From Rouxiella silvae (GTDB lineage Bacteria; Pseudomonadota; Gammaproteobacteria; Enterobacterales; Enterobacteriaceae), in contig NZ_MRWD01000029.1 of assembly GCF_002093625.1 (NCBI RefSeq), positions 1-64,000 of the forward strand: a DNA stretch of 64,000 nucleotides. The letters run 5' to 3'. Each line of letters opens with the position of its first letter. Within the stretch, counting starts at the first letter, position 1. A model generated the notes under the pieces. It had not been told where the DNA came from. It searched no databases and was given only the letters and a program-made list of their open reading frames with translations. The position numbers were made by a program, and so were the translations under genes. Positions 49,116 to 59,041 of this stretch are shown here, in pieces.

Positions 49116-49913
49116 ATGATTAAAAATTTTGTTTTGCCTCTTACTGCTGCGGCGGTGCTGGTTTCGTCCGTATCGGCCTATGCCGTTGAGCCTTTGCGCG
49201 TGGCGGCCGATCCGGTGCCGCATGCTGAAATTCTTGCCTATGTGCAAAAAATCGATCCGGATTTGAATTTGAAGGTGATTGAAATTCCTAGCGGCGTGAA
49301 CTCCAACGAATTGTTGGCTCACGGCGATATTGACGCCAACTATTTTCAGCACCGTCCCTATTTAGCGACGCAGGAGAAGGCGTTGGGCGTTAAATTTGCC
49401 GTGGCTGCCGAGGTGCATATTGAGCCACTGGGTATTTATTCTAGTAAATACAAGCACTACAGCCAGCTGCCTGATAAAGCCAAAGTGGCTATCCCGAATA
49501 ATGAAACCAATCTTAGCCGCGGCCTCTATTTGCTGCAGGATCAGGGCTTGATTACGCTAAAACCCGACCTGAAAGGCCTGGCAACACCGTTGGATATTAT
49601 CGGTAATCCAAAGCACCTAAAGATACTGGAGATTGAATCTCCGCAGATCCCGCGCGCACTGCCGGACGTAGACTTGGCGGTTATCAACGGCAACTTTGCG
49701 CTTGAGGCAGGACTGGATCCCGCCAAAGATGCACTGGGTCTGGAGAAGGCGAAGGGAAATCCTTACGCCAATATTCTGGTTACCTCGCAAAAGCTGGCGG
49801 AGGACCCGCGAATTTTACGTCTGGCGAAAGATTTAGAATCACCGCAGGTGGCAGAATTTATTCAGCAGAAATACCACGGTTCTGTCCTGCCGGTGAGCGC
49901 GGCTAAAAGCTAA
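49116..49913 (+). CDS. MetQ/NlpA-family substrate-binding protein, non-lipoprotein
   Basis: This 265-residue protein has a signal peptide ending VSAYA before VEPLRVAADPVPHAEIL, with no lipobox cysteine, so it is soluble rather than lipid-anchored as E. coli MetQ is. HADIDANYFQHRPYL-type residues (GDIDANYFQHRPYL) and AIPNNETNLSRGLYLL are NlpA-family signatures. It should bind D- or L-methionine or a related compound. No MetN or MetI neighbour is present, so it is an orphan binding protein or uses a transporter elsewhere. Confidence 0.83.
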   Translation: MIKNFVLPLTAAAVLVSSVSAYAVEPLRVAADPVPHAEILAYVQKIDPDLNLKVIEIPSGVNSNELLAHGDIDANYFQHRPYLATQEKALGVKFAVAAEVHIEPLGIYSSKYKHYSQLPDKAKVAIPNNETNLSRGLYLLQDQGLITLKPDLKGLATPLDIIGNPKHLKILEIESPQIPRALPDVDLAVINGNFALEAGLDPAKDALGLEKAKGNPYANILVTSQKLAEDPRILRLAKDLESPQVAEFIQQKYHGSVLPVSAAKS

Positions 49914-49984
49914 ACCGTGCTGGCCTCTTCCTCAGTATTTGTACTACTACGGTGAACCTTTCCCCCGACCGGTGGAAAGCTAGA

Positions 49985-50011
49985 ATGGGGTAGCATATAA
50001 CGCTACCCCAT
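49985..50011. terminator. Bidirectional terminator between the MetQ-like and ABC-ATPase genes
   Basis: ATGGGGTAGC and GCTACCCCAT form a perfect 10-bp stem around seven bases. It lies between convergent genes; the flanks are not T-rich. Confidence 0.6.
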
Positions 50012-50021
50012 CCCGTATTCA

Positions 50022-51698
50022 TCATGCCACCATCAGACTGGCCAACAGCGTTTGAGTGTAAGGATGTTTCGGCGAGGCGACTATCTCCTCAGTCGTTCCG
50101 GTTTCAACTATCTTCCCGTCTTTCATTACCGCAATTCGATGACTCATGTGCTGCACCACGCCGAGATCGTGTGAAATAAACAGCATCGCCAAGCCCAGTT
50201 TGCGCTGAAGTGCCATCAGCAGGTCCAGCACCTGCGCCTGAGTGGTAACGTCGAGCGCGGAAACCGGTTCATCACATACCAAGATTTCTGGATCAGAAGC
50301 CAGCGCCTGAGCGATTGAAACCCGCTGCCGCTGACCGCCAGACAGCGCCTGAGGACGCCGCAGCAGCAGATCGGGATGCAGGCCTACCAGTTTTACCAGT
50401 TCAAGCGTTCTGGCGCGCAGCGCGGCGGGAGACAGGTTTGCTCGCAGTTTTAACGGCTGCTGAATAATCTGCTCCACCGTATACTGCGGGTCAAACGAAC
50501 CCAGCGGATCCTGAGTAATGGTTTGGATCCGTCCGCGTGAAGGCCGACGCTCAACTTCACGAAGGCTGCTCCAGGGTTTACCCGCGAGCCACACTTCGCC
50601 TCGGTGCGCGCTTTGCAGCGCCAACACCACTTTGCCGAGGGTGGTTTTACCCGAACCAGACTCACCTACCAACCCCAGCGTTTCCCCCCATGCCAGCTGA
50701 AGCGATACTTGATTTACCGCGTTATGCTTCACGCCATCGGGTCGGCTGAAATCGACCGACACGCTGCGAACATCTAACGCGGCGACGTCTCTCTCCCGGC
50801 GGCGTTGGGTCGCATTTTCCTGTGTCGTTAAGGGCACATCCGGCAGCGGGGGCTCACCCGACAGCCAGCGACCGCGGGTGCTCGCGCCGGGAATGGCCGC
50901 CAGCAGCCGTCGAGTGTAAGGATGCACCGGTGCCGCCAACACTTCTGCCGCAGGGCCACTTTCAACGCCTTGCCCGTGCTGCATCACCACTACGCGATCC
51001 GCGACCTGAGCCACTACCGACAGGTCATGGGTTATCAGTAGAACGCCGTGACCAGCCTTTGCCAATTTACGAAATACGTCCAAAATACGCTGCTGAACCG
51101 TCACGTCGAGCGCCGTCGTGGGTTCATCGGCAATCAGCAGTTTTGGTCCGCCCGCCAGCGCAGAGGCGATAAGCGCGCGCTGGCGTAATCCGCCCGACAG
51201 CTCATGCGGATACTGGTTAATTCGATTGTGCGGGTCTGGAATACCCACCTGAGATAACAGTGACAAGACCTGTGCGGCCACCTGGCTGCGCGCGAAAAGC
51301 CGATGAATCAGCATCGGTTCGGCCACTTCCCGGCCAATAGTGCGCAGCGGGTCCAGTGAAACCAAAGCATCTTGCAAAACAAAGCCGATTTCTCGACCGC
51401 GAAGCGCCTGCCAGTCAGCGGTGCTTTGTGTTAAAAGGTTTTTTTGGCTTCCATCATGCGCCGTGAGACTCAGGGTGCGTGCGCGCACATTAGCATTGTC
51501 ACCCGCCAGACCGACCAACGTGCGGGCGGTAACCGATTTTCCTGAACCGGATTCGCCGACCAGCGCCACTATTTCACCTGGGTTCACTTGAAACGAGATA
51601 CTTTTTACCGCCTGAACGTTTCCCTGCTGCTGATGAAAATCAACCTGCAAGTCTTCAACGATAAGCAAGGGAGTAAAGGCGTTCGTATTGAAGGTCAT
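50022..51698 (-). CDS. Dipeptide/nickel-type ABC importer, fused double ATPase
   Basis: This 558-residue protein carries two full ATPase halves, like the DppD and DppF subunits fused. Walker A GESGSGKS and GESGSGKTT, signatures LSGGLRQR and LSGGQRQR, and Walker B LLIADEP and ILVCDEP are all present. I start at ATG 51698, with AAGGGG nine bases upstream, six bases after the preceding permease stop. It should energise the permeases at 51704 and 52570. Last gene of the long operon. Confidence 0.85.
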   Translation of the reverse strand: MTFNTNAFTPLLIVEDLQVDFHQQQGNVQAVKSISFQVNPGEIVALVGESGSGKSVTARTLVGLAGDNANVRARTLSLTAHDGSQKNLLTQSTADWQALRGREIGFVLQDALVSLDPLRTIGREVAEPMLIHRLFARSQVAAQVLSLLSQVGIPDPHNRINQYPHELSGGLRQRALIASALAGGPKLLIADEPTTALDVTVQQRILDVFRKLAKAGHGVLLITHDLSVVAQVADRVVVMQHGQGVESGPAAEVLAAPVHPYTRRLLAAIPGASTRGRWLSGEPPLPDVPLTTQENATQRRRERDVAALDVRSVSVDFSRPDGVKHNAVNQVSLQLAWGETLGLVGESGSGKTTLGKVVLALQSAHRGEVWLAGKPWSSLREVERRPSRGRIQTITQDPLGSFDPQYTVEQIIQQPLKLRANLSPAALRARTLELVKLVGLHPDLLLRRPQALSGGQRQRVSIAQALASDPEILVCDEPVSALDVTTQAQVLDLLMALQRKLGLAMLFISHDLGVVQHMSHRIAVMKDGKIVETGTTEEIVASPKHPYTQTLLASLMVA

Positions 51699-51703
51699 AA
51701 CGT

Positions 51704-52567
51704 TTAGGCCCCTTTTGCCAAAATAGTTTGCAGACGACGTCCGAACAAAGTGATGGCGATAACCGACAGCGCAACCACGGTTGCTGGCAGCAGGCTTATC
51801 CACGGCGCGACATCAAGATAATCGCGGCCGTCGGCCAGCAGCGCACCCCATTCGGCGGTGGGCGGCACCACGCCAAGGCCTAAAAAGCTGAGTGACGACG
51901 CGGTGAGTACCGACTGGCCCACGCCAATGGTGGCCAAAATCAGCAGTGGCCGCAGCGTGTTGGGTAAAATATGACGAAAAATAATGCTTAACGACGACTC
52001 GCCCAGCGCTACGGAGTGTTCGACGTACCCCGAAAGCTTCACCTGCAATACTTGGGACCGAAGCAGGCGGGCATAGCTGGCAATGCCGGATAACCCTACC
52101 GCAAGCAGCGTGTTGGTTGGCCCGCGTCCCAGTACCGCAATCACCAGCAGAGCCAAAAGCAGCTCAGGGAAAGCCAGCAAAATATCCAGCAGGCGCACCA
52201 GCACGCGTCGGATAGCCATCGGCGCCAGCGCGGTGAGCAGACCCAGCGCCATGCCTCCGGCACAGGCAATGGCAGTCGCACCGAGGCCAATACTGAGTGA
52301 CAGCGCGGAGCCGTAAACGACGCGGGCAAAGACATCGCGCCCCAGCGAATCTGTACCAAATAAGTGGTGCAGAGTGGGTGCGGCGAGTACGGCATCCATG
52401 TCCATATCATCGGGCTTTAGCGGGGTGAACCACTGCGGAAAGATGACGGTCAGAAAAAGCAGCAGCACCACGGCCGCCGGTATCAAGGTTTTAGGTAACA
52501 GCCACGGATTACCACTGCGCTGTTTAATAGACTGGCGCGAAAACACCAGTAAAGGATCGCTGCTCAT
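51704..52567 (-). CDS. Dipeptide/nickel-type ABC permease (DppC-like)
   Basis: I start at the ATG at 52567 with AAGGA upstream; the ORF could begin at a TTG two codons earlier. The 287-residue protein has about six membrane segments and an N-terminal DppC-type motif HHLFGTDSLGRDVFARVVYG. The EAA loop reads VALGESSLSIIFRHILPN. It pairs with the adjacent DppB-like permease. Order SBP-DppB-DppC-ATPase is standard for this importer type. Confidence 0.9.
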   Translation of the reverse strand: MSSDPLLVFSRQSIKQRSGNPWLLPKTLIPAAVVLLLFLTVIFPQWFTPLKPDDMDMDAVLAAPTLHHLFGTDSLGRDVFARVVYGSALSLSIGLGATAIACAGGMALGLLTALAPMAIRRVLVRLLDILLAFPELLLALLVIAVLGRGPTNTLLAVGLSGIASYARLLRSQVLQVKLSGYVEHSVALGESSLSIIFRHILPNTLRPLLILATIGVGQSVLTASSLSFLGLGVVPPTAEWGALLADGRDYLDVAPWISLLPATVVALSVIAITLFGRRLQTILAKGA

Positions 52568-52569
52568 AT

Positions 52570-53499
52570 TCAAGGGGTCCTTTTGCGCAGACGCGGGTCG
52601 ACTACCAGATAGGCAGCATCCACCAGCAGGTTAATAACCACGAAGAGCAGGGCTGAAAGCATCACTACCCCCAGCACCAGCGGCATATCGCGACTGGCAA
52701 TCGCCTGCAGGGTGATTTTGCCAATCCCCGCGCGGCCAAATACCGTTTCAGTCAGAATGGACCCGCTAAGCACGTTGGCCAGCAGGGTGCCGGTCAGCGT
52801 CGAAGCCGCCAATGCCGCATGACGCAGCCCGTGACGAAGGCGAAGGTGCGTTTCCCCTGCACCGCGAGCGCGCACCGTCAGCGCAAACGGCTGTGAGAGA
52901 GCCTCTTCCAAACCGTCGCGCAGAATCTGGCTCAGTATTGCAGCCAGCGGCAGGCTGAGGGTAATAACTGGCAGCACCAGTGAGCGCCAACCGTCGTTGC
53001 CCATCACCGGGAACCAGTGCATCTGAAAACTGAACACGCTGAGCAGAATAATGCCCAGCCAGTAAACCGGCGTACTCAACAGACACAGCTCCAGACCGGC
53101 AAAGAGGGTTCTGAGATAGCGCCAGCGCCCGGCGGTTGCCAGCGCGTTGAGAATAGCCAATACCAGCGCGAGGGCTAAAGCACTCACGGCCAGTACCAGC
53201 GTTTGTTTCAGGGCATCAATAATCACGCCGATCACCGGCTCGCGATATTGATAACTCTGTCCAAAATTGCCCAGCAAGGCCTGACCGCAGTAGTGCAAAT
53301 ATTGCAGCCACAGCGGCTGGTCCAACCCGAACTCATGGGTCAGCTGGGCGCGAAAAGCATCGTCCACCACGTTGGCACCGCCGCTGAGAATAGACACCGG
53401 ATCACCGGGTATCATCTTCAGAGCAATAAACGTGAGGGTGGCCGCGCCCCAAAGCACGGCCAAGATGGTGAAAAGACGTTGTGTTGCAGTCCAAAGCAT
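52570..53499 (-). CDS. Dipeptide/nickel-type ABC permease (DppB-like)
   Basis: This 309-residue protein has six membrane segments and the DppB-type N-terminus AATLTFIALKMIPGDPVSIL. It belongs with the DppC-like permease, whose start overlaps this gene's end region (2-base gap). The preceding binding-protein gene ends one base upstream. Substrate unknown. Confidence 0.9.
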   Translation of the reverse strand: MLWTATQRLFTILAVLWGAATLTFIALKMIPGDPVSILSGGANVVDDAFRAQLTHEFGLDQPLWLQYLHYCGQALLGNFGQSYQYREPVIGVIIDALKQTLVLAVSALALALVLAILNALATAGRWRYLRTLFAGLELCLLSTPVYWLGIILLSVFSFQMHWFPVMGNDGWRSLVLPVITLSLPLAAILSQILRDGLEEALSQPFALTVRARGAGETHLRLRHGLRHAALAASTLTGTLLANVLSGSILTETVFGRAGIGKITLQAIASRDMPLVLGVVMLSALLFVVINLLVDAAYLVVDPRLRKRTP

Positions 53500-53500
53500 A

Positions 53501-55114
53501 TTAATGGCTCAGCCAGGCATCATAAAAATTAGGCTTGGCGTTGGTTGCCCAACTGACACCGTGAACCTTTTTGGAAATGCCCAGCTGATAAGCCGGCACG
53601 TAAAGAGGCACGACGTACGCCTGACTGATAATCTGATGCTGAATGTCGGAATACAGCTGCTTACGCTTTGCGTCCGGTGCGCCAACGGCTTCGCTCAGTT
53701 TGGCATCCAGTGCGCTAATGTGGCTGTAGTTTGAGCCTTTAGGCGGCGTGTAGTTTGAGTGGAACACGGTGCGTAAAATGTCCGGCTCGGCGCGCACATA
53801 GAAGTTCGACACTACGTCGTACTGGTTGTTGTTGGTTCTGTCAGTAAAGCCACCAGAATCAACCGGATCCAGCTTAAGATCGATACCGGCTTTTTTAACC
53901 TGGAATTGAATTGCCTGGAATAAGGTGACGTCGGAGCTTTCAAGCGTTGTCGGGTCATACACGAAATCAACGGTCAGCGGTTTGCCGTCTTTGGTGCGAA
54001 TACCGGCGGCGTCTTTGCTGGTCCAACCCGCTTCGTCGAGCAGCTTCTCTGCCTTGCTCAAATCAAAGCCCCACAGTTTGGCAACCGTCGGGTCGTAATA
54101 CTGCGTTTGTGGACCCAGTACGTTATTGGCCGCTTTAACCGTGCCAAAGAACGCCACTTTTACTGCTGACGTTGGATCGACAGCGGTTAGAAATGCCTGA
54201 CGCACTTTCAGATCCGTGAAGGGACCCTTGGAGGTGTTGAGGTACAGCACCCGCACAATTCCCGGATTCTCTTTGGTTTTTACGTCAAGCGCCAGATTGG
54301 TTTTCACCGTTTTGGCGTTCACCGGTGGCACGGCGTCAATCGCCTGAATTTGACCGCTGGTCAGCGCACCAAGACGCACTGAAGACTCCGGCAGGTATTT
54401 GAAGTTAATGGCTTCAAGATAGGCCGGGCCAGTGTGTGCTGCGTAGCCGGGTCCCCACTGGTAGTCCGCGCGGCGGGTCAGTTGGCTGCCGCTGCCTTTA
54501 ACAAACGACTTGAGGATAAACGGCCCGGAACCGACCACGGTATTCGTGGTGTTCGGGGTATTCTTAAGATAAGTTGGCGACTGAATGCCCAGATACGGTA
54601 GGCTTAATCCCTGCAATAGCGGGGCAAACGGCGTGTCGTAGTGAATAGCAACGGTGTACTCATCCGGGGTGGTGATGGTTTTGATTGGTCCGAGCAGAGA
54701 CTTGGAGTAGCTCGAGGTGGTTTTAGGATCCAGAATACGTTCCAGATTATATTTCACCGCGTCGGCGTTCAGCTTAGTACCGTCGCTGAAGGTCACGTCT
54801 TTGCGAAGATGGAACACGTAGTCGGTGTGATTTTCATTCACCTCCCAGCTAGAGGCCAACCACGGGGTGAAACGATTATCTTCCGCCTGACCCACAAGCG
54901 AGTCCACCACATTGCGGTCAATGAGCGCCGTTACCGACTGACCGGTAATTGACGGGTCAATAATCGGCGTGTCGCTGCCCAGCGCAACGTTGAGTGTGCC
55001 ACCCTGGACCGGCGTTTCTGCGGCAAATGACGGGCCTGCCGCCATCACTAATATCAAGGCCGAACCCAGTTTGGCAACCTGGTTTAATTTCCATTGCTGT
55101 TTGCTTATCTTCAT
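53501..55114 (-). CDS. Periplasmic ABC substrate-binding protein, family 5 (SBP_bac_5)
   Basis: I start at ATG 55114 with GGAG upstream, giving 537 residues. The signal peptide ends GPSFA before AETPVQGGTLNVALG, with no lipobox. SBP_bac_5 motifs include YVFHLRKDVTFSDGTKLNAD and LGPIKTI. It precedes two permeases and a fused ATPase and completes an importer. It lies only 47 bases after the CMD/AhpD gene with no terminator between, so it probably belongs to the same operon as the second importer. Confidence 0.87.
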   Translation of the reverse strand: MKISKQQWKLNQVAKLGSALILVMAAGPSFAAETPVQGGTLNVALGSDTPIIDPSITGQSVTALIDRNVVDSLVGQAEDNRFTPWLASSWEVNENHTDYVFHLRKDVTFSDGTKLNADAVKYNLERILDPKTTSSYSKSLLGPIKTITTPDEYTVAIHYDTPFAPLLQGLSLPYLGIQSPTYLKNTPNTTNTVVGSGPFILKSFVKGSGSQLTRRADYQWGPGYAAHTGPAYLEAINFKYLPESSVRLGALTSGQIQAIDAVPPVNAKTVKTNLALDVKTKENPGIVRVLYLNTSKGPFTDLKVRQAFLTAVDPTSAVKVAFFGTVKAANNVLGPQTQYYDPTVAKLWGFDLSKAEKLLDEAGWTSKDAAGIRTKDGKPLTVDFVYDPTTLESSDVTLFQAIQFQVKKAGIDLKLDPVDSGGFTDRTNNNQYDVVSNFYVRAEPDILRTVFHSNYTPPKGSNYSHISALDAKLSEAVGAPDAKRKQLYSDIQHQIISQAYVVPLYVPAYQLGISKKVHGVSWATNAKPNFYDAWLSH

Positions 55115-55161
55115 TAACGACTCCATAAAAGTTTATAAAACCCTGTTTTTGTTTTTTTTTC

Positions 55162-56286
55162 TTATTTTTCGAAAGGCTCACCTAAGGTCAGCATCAATCG
55201 ATTTGCCCAGGCGAAGAACGCCGTGGATTGCACAAGATCCAGCAGCTCGAGGTCGCTCAACCCCAGCGCTCGCAGTTGCTGAATTTGCTGCGCGTTGGCC
55301 GTGGCAGGCGTAGCGGAAAGCGCGGCAGAAAAGTCGATTTCTGCCTGCCATCTGGCTTCCTGACCGTGGCTTAAAATATCTCCCGGCGGCGTGTCCAGCA
55401 GCCGTTGAACTGCTTCTGGATTTTTCGACAGCTGTGCTGCTTTGCGGGCATGTACGGAGGCGCAGAAAATACAGCCGTTAATCTTGCTGGCTACTGCGGC
55501 GGCAAGTTCACGGTCTTTGCGCGGCAGACCGCCCGGGGTGAAGAAAATGCCTTTGTCGGTCAGCGTACGCTGCTCCAGCACCGGTAAATTTCGCGCCAGC
55601 AGGCGGAAGTAGTCGGAGTCTGAGTGGCCAAAGCGCGCCAGTGTTTCCTGCTGTTCGGCATTGAAGTCTTTTAAAGGTTTTGAGGCGATCCACGGTTCCC
55701 AGTTCAGTTCGTCCTGAGTAAAGGCCTTTGGCGCCTTTTTCCCTGAGTGCGTCTTAGCATCGGTGCGCCAAAAAGCTGCACCGACCGAATGTGGGCCATT
55801 ATCTTCGGTAGGTTTACCGTTGATTAGGCGGTAACCGCGAAGCAGGCGGCTTTGGAAACTAACATAAGCAATCAGCTGTGACAGTGTCACGATGGAATTT
55901 AACGTCCAACCGGCTTTCTGTAGCTCCTCAAGATGCTCGGCGGTGGCGTTGGCTGGTTTAAAGCTCAGCCGCTCGGCGTGCGCCAGTGCCGATTGTTGGC
56001 GGCTGCGCGAGACCCAAGCATCTGACTGCAACGCGTTCAGACGTTCCGCGTAATGTGCGCCCAGCTGAATGTCACCGTGCCAGCGGGCAATCTGCTGCGC
56101 CAGCGACAGGCGTTCATGCAGAGGGAAGTCGTTGAGATTTTCGTTACTGTTGAACAGGGCGTTGTAGCTTCCCTGCGTGTGCTCGGTGGCCGCATCACGG
56201 GTGTCACGCGCCTGCGCAAGCGCTGATTCTGGCTCGATTTCTGCAAGCGTTGCCAGCAGGTCGGTGTGATTAAATGCAGAAGTCAT
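55162..56286 (-). CDS. Two-domain CMD/AhpD-type protein (peroxidase-like)
   Basis: The 374-residue product looks like two carboxymuconolactone-decarboxylase-fold domains fused. The C-terminal half (about 195-374) has the AhpD-type centre INGCIFCASVHARKAAQL, with Cys-x-x-Cys and a histidine. The N-terminal half (about 1-155) has a related helical region (AGWTLNSIVTLSQLIAYVSF) without the cysteines. I recall paired families, one CMD and one peroxidase-like, beside this kind of luciferase-like monooxygenase; here both appear in one chain. It overlaps the monooxygenase gene by four bases. Confidence 0.76.
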   Translation of the reverse strand: MTSAFNHTDLLATLAEIEPESALAQARDTRDAATEHTQGSYNALFNSNENLNDFPLHERLSLAQQIARWHGDIQLGAHYAERLNALQSDAWVSRSRQQSALAHAERLSFKPANATAEHLEELQKAGWTLNSIVTLSQLIAYVSFQSRLLRGYRLINGKPTEDNGPHSVGAAFWRTDAKTHSGKKAPKAFTQDELNWEPWIASKPLKDFNAEQQETLARFGHSDSDYFRLLARNLPVLEQRTLTDKGIFFTPGGLPRKDRELAAAVASKINGCIFCASVHARKAAQLSKNPEAVQRLLDTPPGDILSHGQEARWQAEIDFSAALSATPATANAQQIQQLRALGLSDLELLDLVQSTAFFAWANRLMLTLGEPFEK

Positions 56287-57365
56287 AGCGTTTCCCTTGA
56301 GAGTTCCTGATGAAGTGGTTGCGGTTTGGCAATATTTTTTGGCGTGCGGCGAACCCAGCCCAGCGCTGGGGCCACTTTTTTGGCGATAAGCTCAATGGAG
56401 CGCAAAATATACGGATGCGGTGGATCGATTGAGTGCACCTGAAACGCCAAATCGGTGACGCGTGCGAGTGCGGTATCACGCTGTAAAGAGGCGATAACCT
56501 GATCTGCGGTGCCCAGATGCACGTCAAAGGCGGCGATGTGTTCATCGAGGGTATTGCCGCTAAAGCGATTTCCGGCCGCACGTGCGCCGTCAGCCTGTCG
56601 CTGTAATCCTTTTGCCGCCAGTCTTCTTGCCTCATCGGCGTCGTCGCTGACAAACGCGGTGCGTGAACCGAGAATGCGCGGCTCAACGCCTGCGGGCAGT
56701 GCCTCAAGATAGGCGTCAATAATTCTGTTTTGTAGCACGTCCAGCGGTAAACCCTGTTGTCCCTCAGGGCGTGGCTGGGTGCGTGACAGCATCAGGCCAT
56801 CGCCCGCAGCACCCGCACGTGCACCGCCTTCGGGTGAGAAGGTGGCCTGCCACAGGCGTCGGTTTAACTGCTGGGCGGGTGGATAAAGCTGGTTATCTTC
56901 ACCTTCCAGCGCCTTGCCAGCCCAGGCGTGACGCAGAATGTCGAGGTTTTTCCCGAAGGCCTCACCGCGCGTGTCAATATTTAAGCCAAAGGGGATAAAC
57001 GAGGAAGCCGTCCCGCCGGAGCCGAGTCCAATTTCCAGGCGGCCACCGGAGAGTAAATCCAGCACCGACGCATCTTCAGCCACGCGCAGTGCATTTTCCA
57101 TTGCCAGCGTAATCACGCCGGTGCCGAGGCGAATGTGGCGTGTATTGGCCGCCACGTAGGCAAGAAAAACCAGCGGCGCGGGCAGGCCGCCCTCATCGCG
57201 ATGAAAGTGGTGCTGCGCTATCCAAGCCGAGTCAAATCCCTGCTGCTCGGCGTGGGCAATTTGCTCTGTTGCTAGGCGGTAGCGCTCCTGCGGACTTGTG
57301 TCGTCCAACAGGCGGGTAAAGAATCCCAGTCGTTTAGGGCTAATTTTAGAGGCCGCTTGGCTCAT
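56283..57365 (-). CDS. Luciferase-like FMN-dependent monooxygenase
   Basis: This 360-residue protein has the LLM barrel signature FFTRLLDDTSPQERYRLATE, HFHRDEGGLPAPLVFLAYVA and RLGTGVITLAMENALRVAED. It resembles a small LLM family that I recall being linked to Klebsiella locus KPN_01858 and to ABC importers; that assignment is from memory. Such enzymes use FMNH2 from a separate reductase to oxidise, for example, organosulfur compounds; no reductase is visible here. It overlaps the ATPase gene by four bases (ATGA). Confidence 0.84.
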   Translation of the reverse strand: MSQAASKISPKRLGFFTRLLDDTSPQERYRLATEQIAHAEQQGFDSAWIAQHHFHRDEGGLPAPLVFLAYVAANTRHIRLGTGVITLAMENALRVAEDASVLDLLSGGRLEIGLGSGGTASSFIPFGLNIDTRGEAFGKNLDILRHAWAGKALEGEDNQLYPPAQQLNRRLWQATFSPEGGARAGAAGDGLMLSRTQPRPEGQQGLPLDVLQNRIIDAYLEALPAGVEPRILGSRTAFVSDDADEARRLAAKGLQRQADGARAAGNRFSGNTLDEHIAAFDVHLGTADQVIASLQRDTALARVTDLAFQVHSIDPPHPYILRSIELIAKKVAPALGWVRRTPKNIAKPQPLHQELSRETL

Positions 57366-59041
57366 ACAAACTCCTTGGTTGCTGAACGTTCTGCAACGTG
57401 CAAAGGCGAAAACCCCGGAATGGCGCTTAAAAGTTCCCGGGTGTAAGCATCGGTAGGGGCAGAGAACAGGGATTCAACGTCGCCATAATCAACCTGTTTT
57501 CCCTGATTGAGCACCGATACACTGTGTGAAATCTGACGTACGGTAGCCAGGTCGTGAGAGATGAAAAGATAGGTCAGACCTAAATCCTGCTGCAGCTGCA
57601 CCAGCAAACGTAAAATTTGTGCCTGCACGGTGACGTCCAGCGCCGAGGTGGCTTCGTCGAGCACCAGCACCTGCGGTTCAAGAATAAGCGCCCGCGCCAA
57701 GGCCACGCGCTGGCGCTGGCCGCCGGAAAGTTCGTGCGGTTTGCGCTGTAGTAGCTCAATCGGCAACGCAACACGGTCGGCTATTTCGTGTACCCGTGTC
57801 TGACGCTCCTCGCGGCTAAGCTTGTAAAAGTTGAGCAGAGGCTCTTCAATCACTTTGAACAGCGTTTGTGAAGGGTCGAGCGAGGCAAACGGGTTCTGAT
57901 AAACCAGCTGGATTTTCCTGCGCGCCTGACGCAGGGCTTCGCCGGAGAGCAGGGCAATATCTACGCCGTCAACAAACAGCTGGCCGCCGTCGGGACGTTG
58001 GAATCCCAGCAGCAGGCGCGCCAGCGTGGTTTTACCCGACCCTGACTCCCCCACTAGCGAGTGCGTAGTGCCGCGCGTGACCTGAAACGACACGTTGTCC
58101 AGTGCGCGAAACGCCGGAGCATTTTTGTCGCCAAGTGAGAAATGCTTGCTGACGTTGCGAACCACAATGGCACTCTCGGTGCTCTGGGCAGGGCGGGACA
58201 GTGCTGAACCAGTGCGCGGGGTTAACGCTGGCGCATCGGTAAACAGCTGACGGGTGTAGTCACTTTTTGGCGAACGCAGCACCTCGGCGGTAATGCCCTG
58301 CTCCTGAACTTTTCCCTTGCGGAACACCAGCAGGCGGTCGGCACGTTCGGCAGCCAGCGCCAAATCATGGGTGACAAACAGCACGGCGGTACCAAATTCG
58401 AGTCGCAGTTCGTCAATCAGGTCGAGAATACGTTTTTGTACCCGCACGTCCAGCGCGCTGGTAGGCTCATCGGCAATAATCAGCGCCGGTTGTAGCGCAA
58501 TCGCGATGGCGATCAGCACGCGCTGTTTCATGCCGCCTGACAGTTGATGCGGAAACTGCTTTGCACGCTGTTCGGGATGACTCAGGCCGACGCGGGTCAG
58601 GAGTTCAACCACGCGGGCATCGCGGTCCCTGCGCGACATTTTGCGGTGAATCTTCAGCACTTCTGCGACCTGTTCACCGACCGTTTTTACCGGATTCAGC
58701 GAACTGGTCGGGTCTTGGGGGATCAGACTGATGCTTGAGCCGCGCAGGCTGTCGAGGCGGCGTGAGGACCAGCGGCTGATATCGGTGCCGTTGAGCAAGA
58801 TACTGCCGTTCTCGATGTGGCCATTTTCGGCCAGCAATCCAATGATCGACTGCGCGGTGGTTGTTTTACCCGAACCCGATTCACCGACCAATGCCACCAC
58901 TTCACCTGGCAAAATCGAAAACGAAACCTGCTCGACTACACGGGTAGACTGGTGGCCGCTGCGATAAACAATCGAGACATCTTTTAGCTCAAGCACCGGC
59001 TGCGGCGCATTGAGGACTGAGTTAAACTTTGCCTGGCTCAT
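57362..59041 (-). CDS. Dipeptide/nickel-type ABC importer, fused double ATPase
   Basis: This 559-residue protein carries two ATPase halves: Walker [10 protein letters not shown] twice, signatures LSGGMKQR and LSGGQRQR, and Walker B LIIADEP and VLVLDEA. It overlaps the upstream permease stop by one base (TAATG) and the monooxygenase start by four. It should drive the permeases at 59041 and 59913. It is not the closest relative of the other fused ATPase in this operon: the two differ widely in sequence. Confidence 0.88.
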   Translation of the reverse strand: MSQAKFNSVLNAPQPVLELKDVSIVYRSGHQSTRVVEQVSFSILPGEVVALVGESGSGKTTTAQSIIGLLAENGHIENGSILLNGTDISRWSSRRLDSLRGSSISLIPQDPTSSLNPVKTVGEQVAEVLKIHRKMSRRDRDARVVELLTRVGLSHPEQRAKQFPHQLSGGMKQRVLIAIAIALQPALIIADEPTSALDVRVQKRILDLIDELRLEFGTAVLFVTHDLALAAERADRLLVFRKGKVQEQGITAEVLRSPKSDYTRQLFTDAPALTPRTGSALSRPAQSTESAIVVRNVSKHFSLGDKNAPAFRALDNVSFQVTRGTTHSLVGESGSGKTTLARLLLGFQRPDGGQLFVDGVDIALLSGEALRQARRKIQLVYQNPFASLDPSQTLFKVIEEPLLNFYKLSREERQTRVHEIADRVALPIELLQRKPHELSGGQRQRVALARALILEPQVLVLDEATSALDVTVQAQILRLLVQLQQDLGLTYLFISHDLATVRQISHSVSVLNQGKQVDYGDVESLFSAPTDAYTRELLSAIPGFSPLHVAERSATKEFV

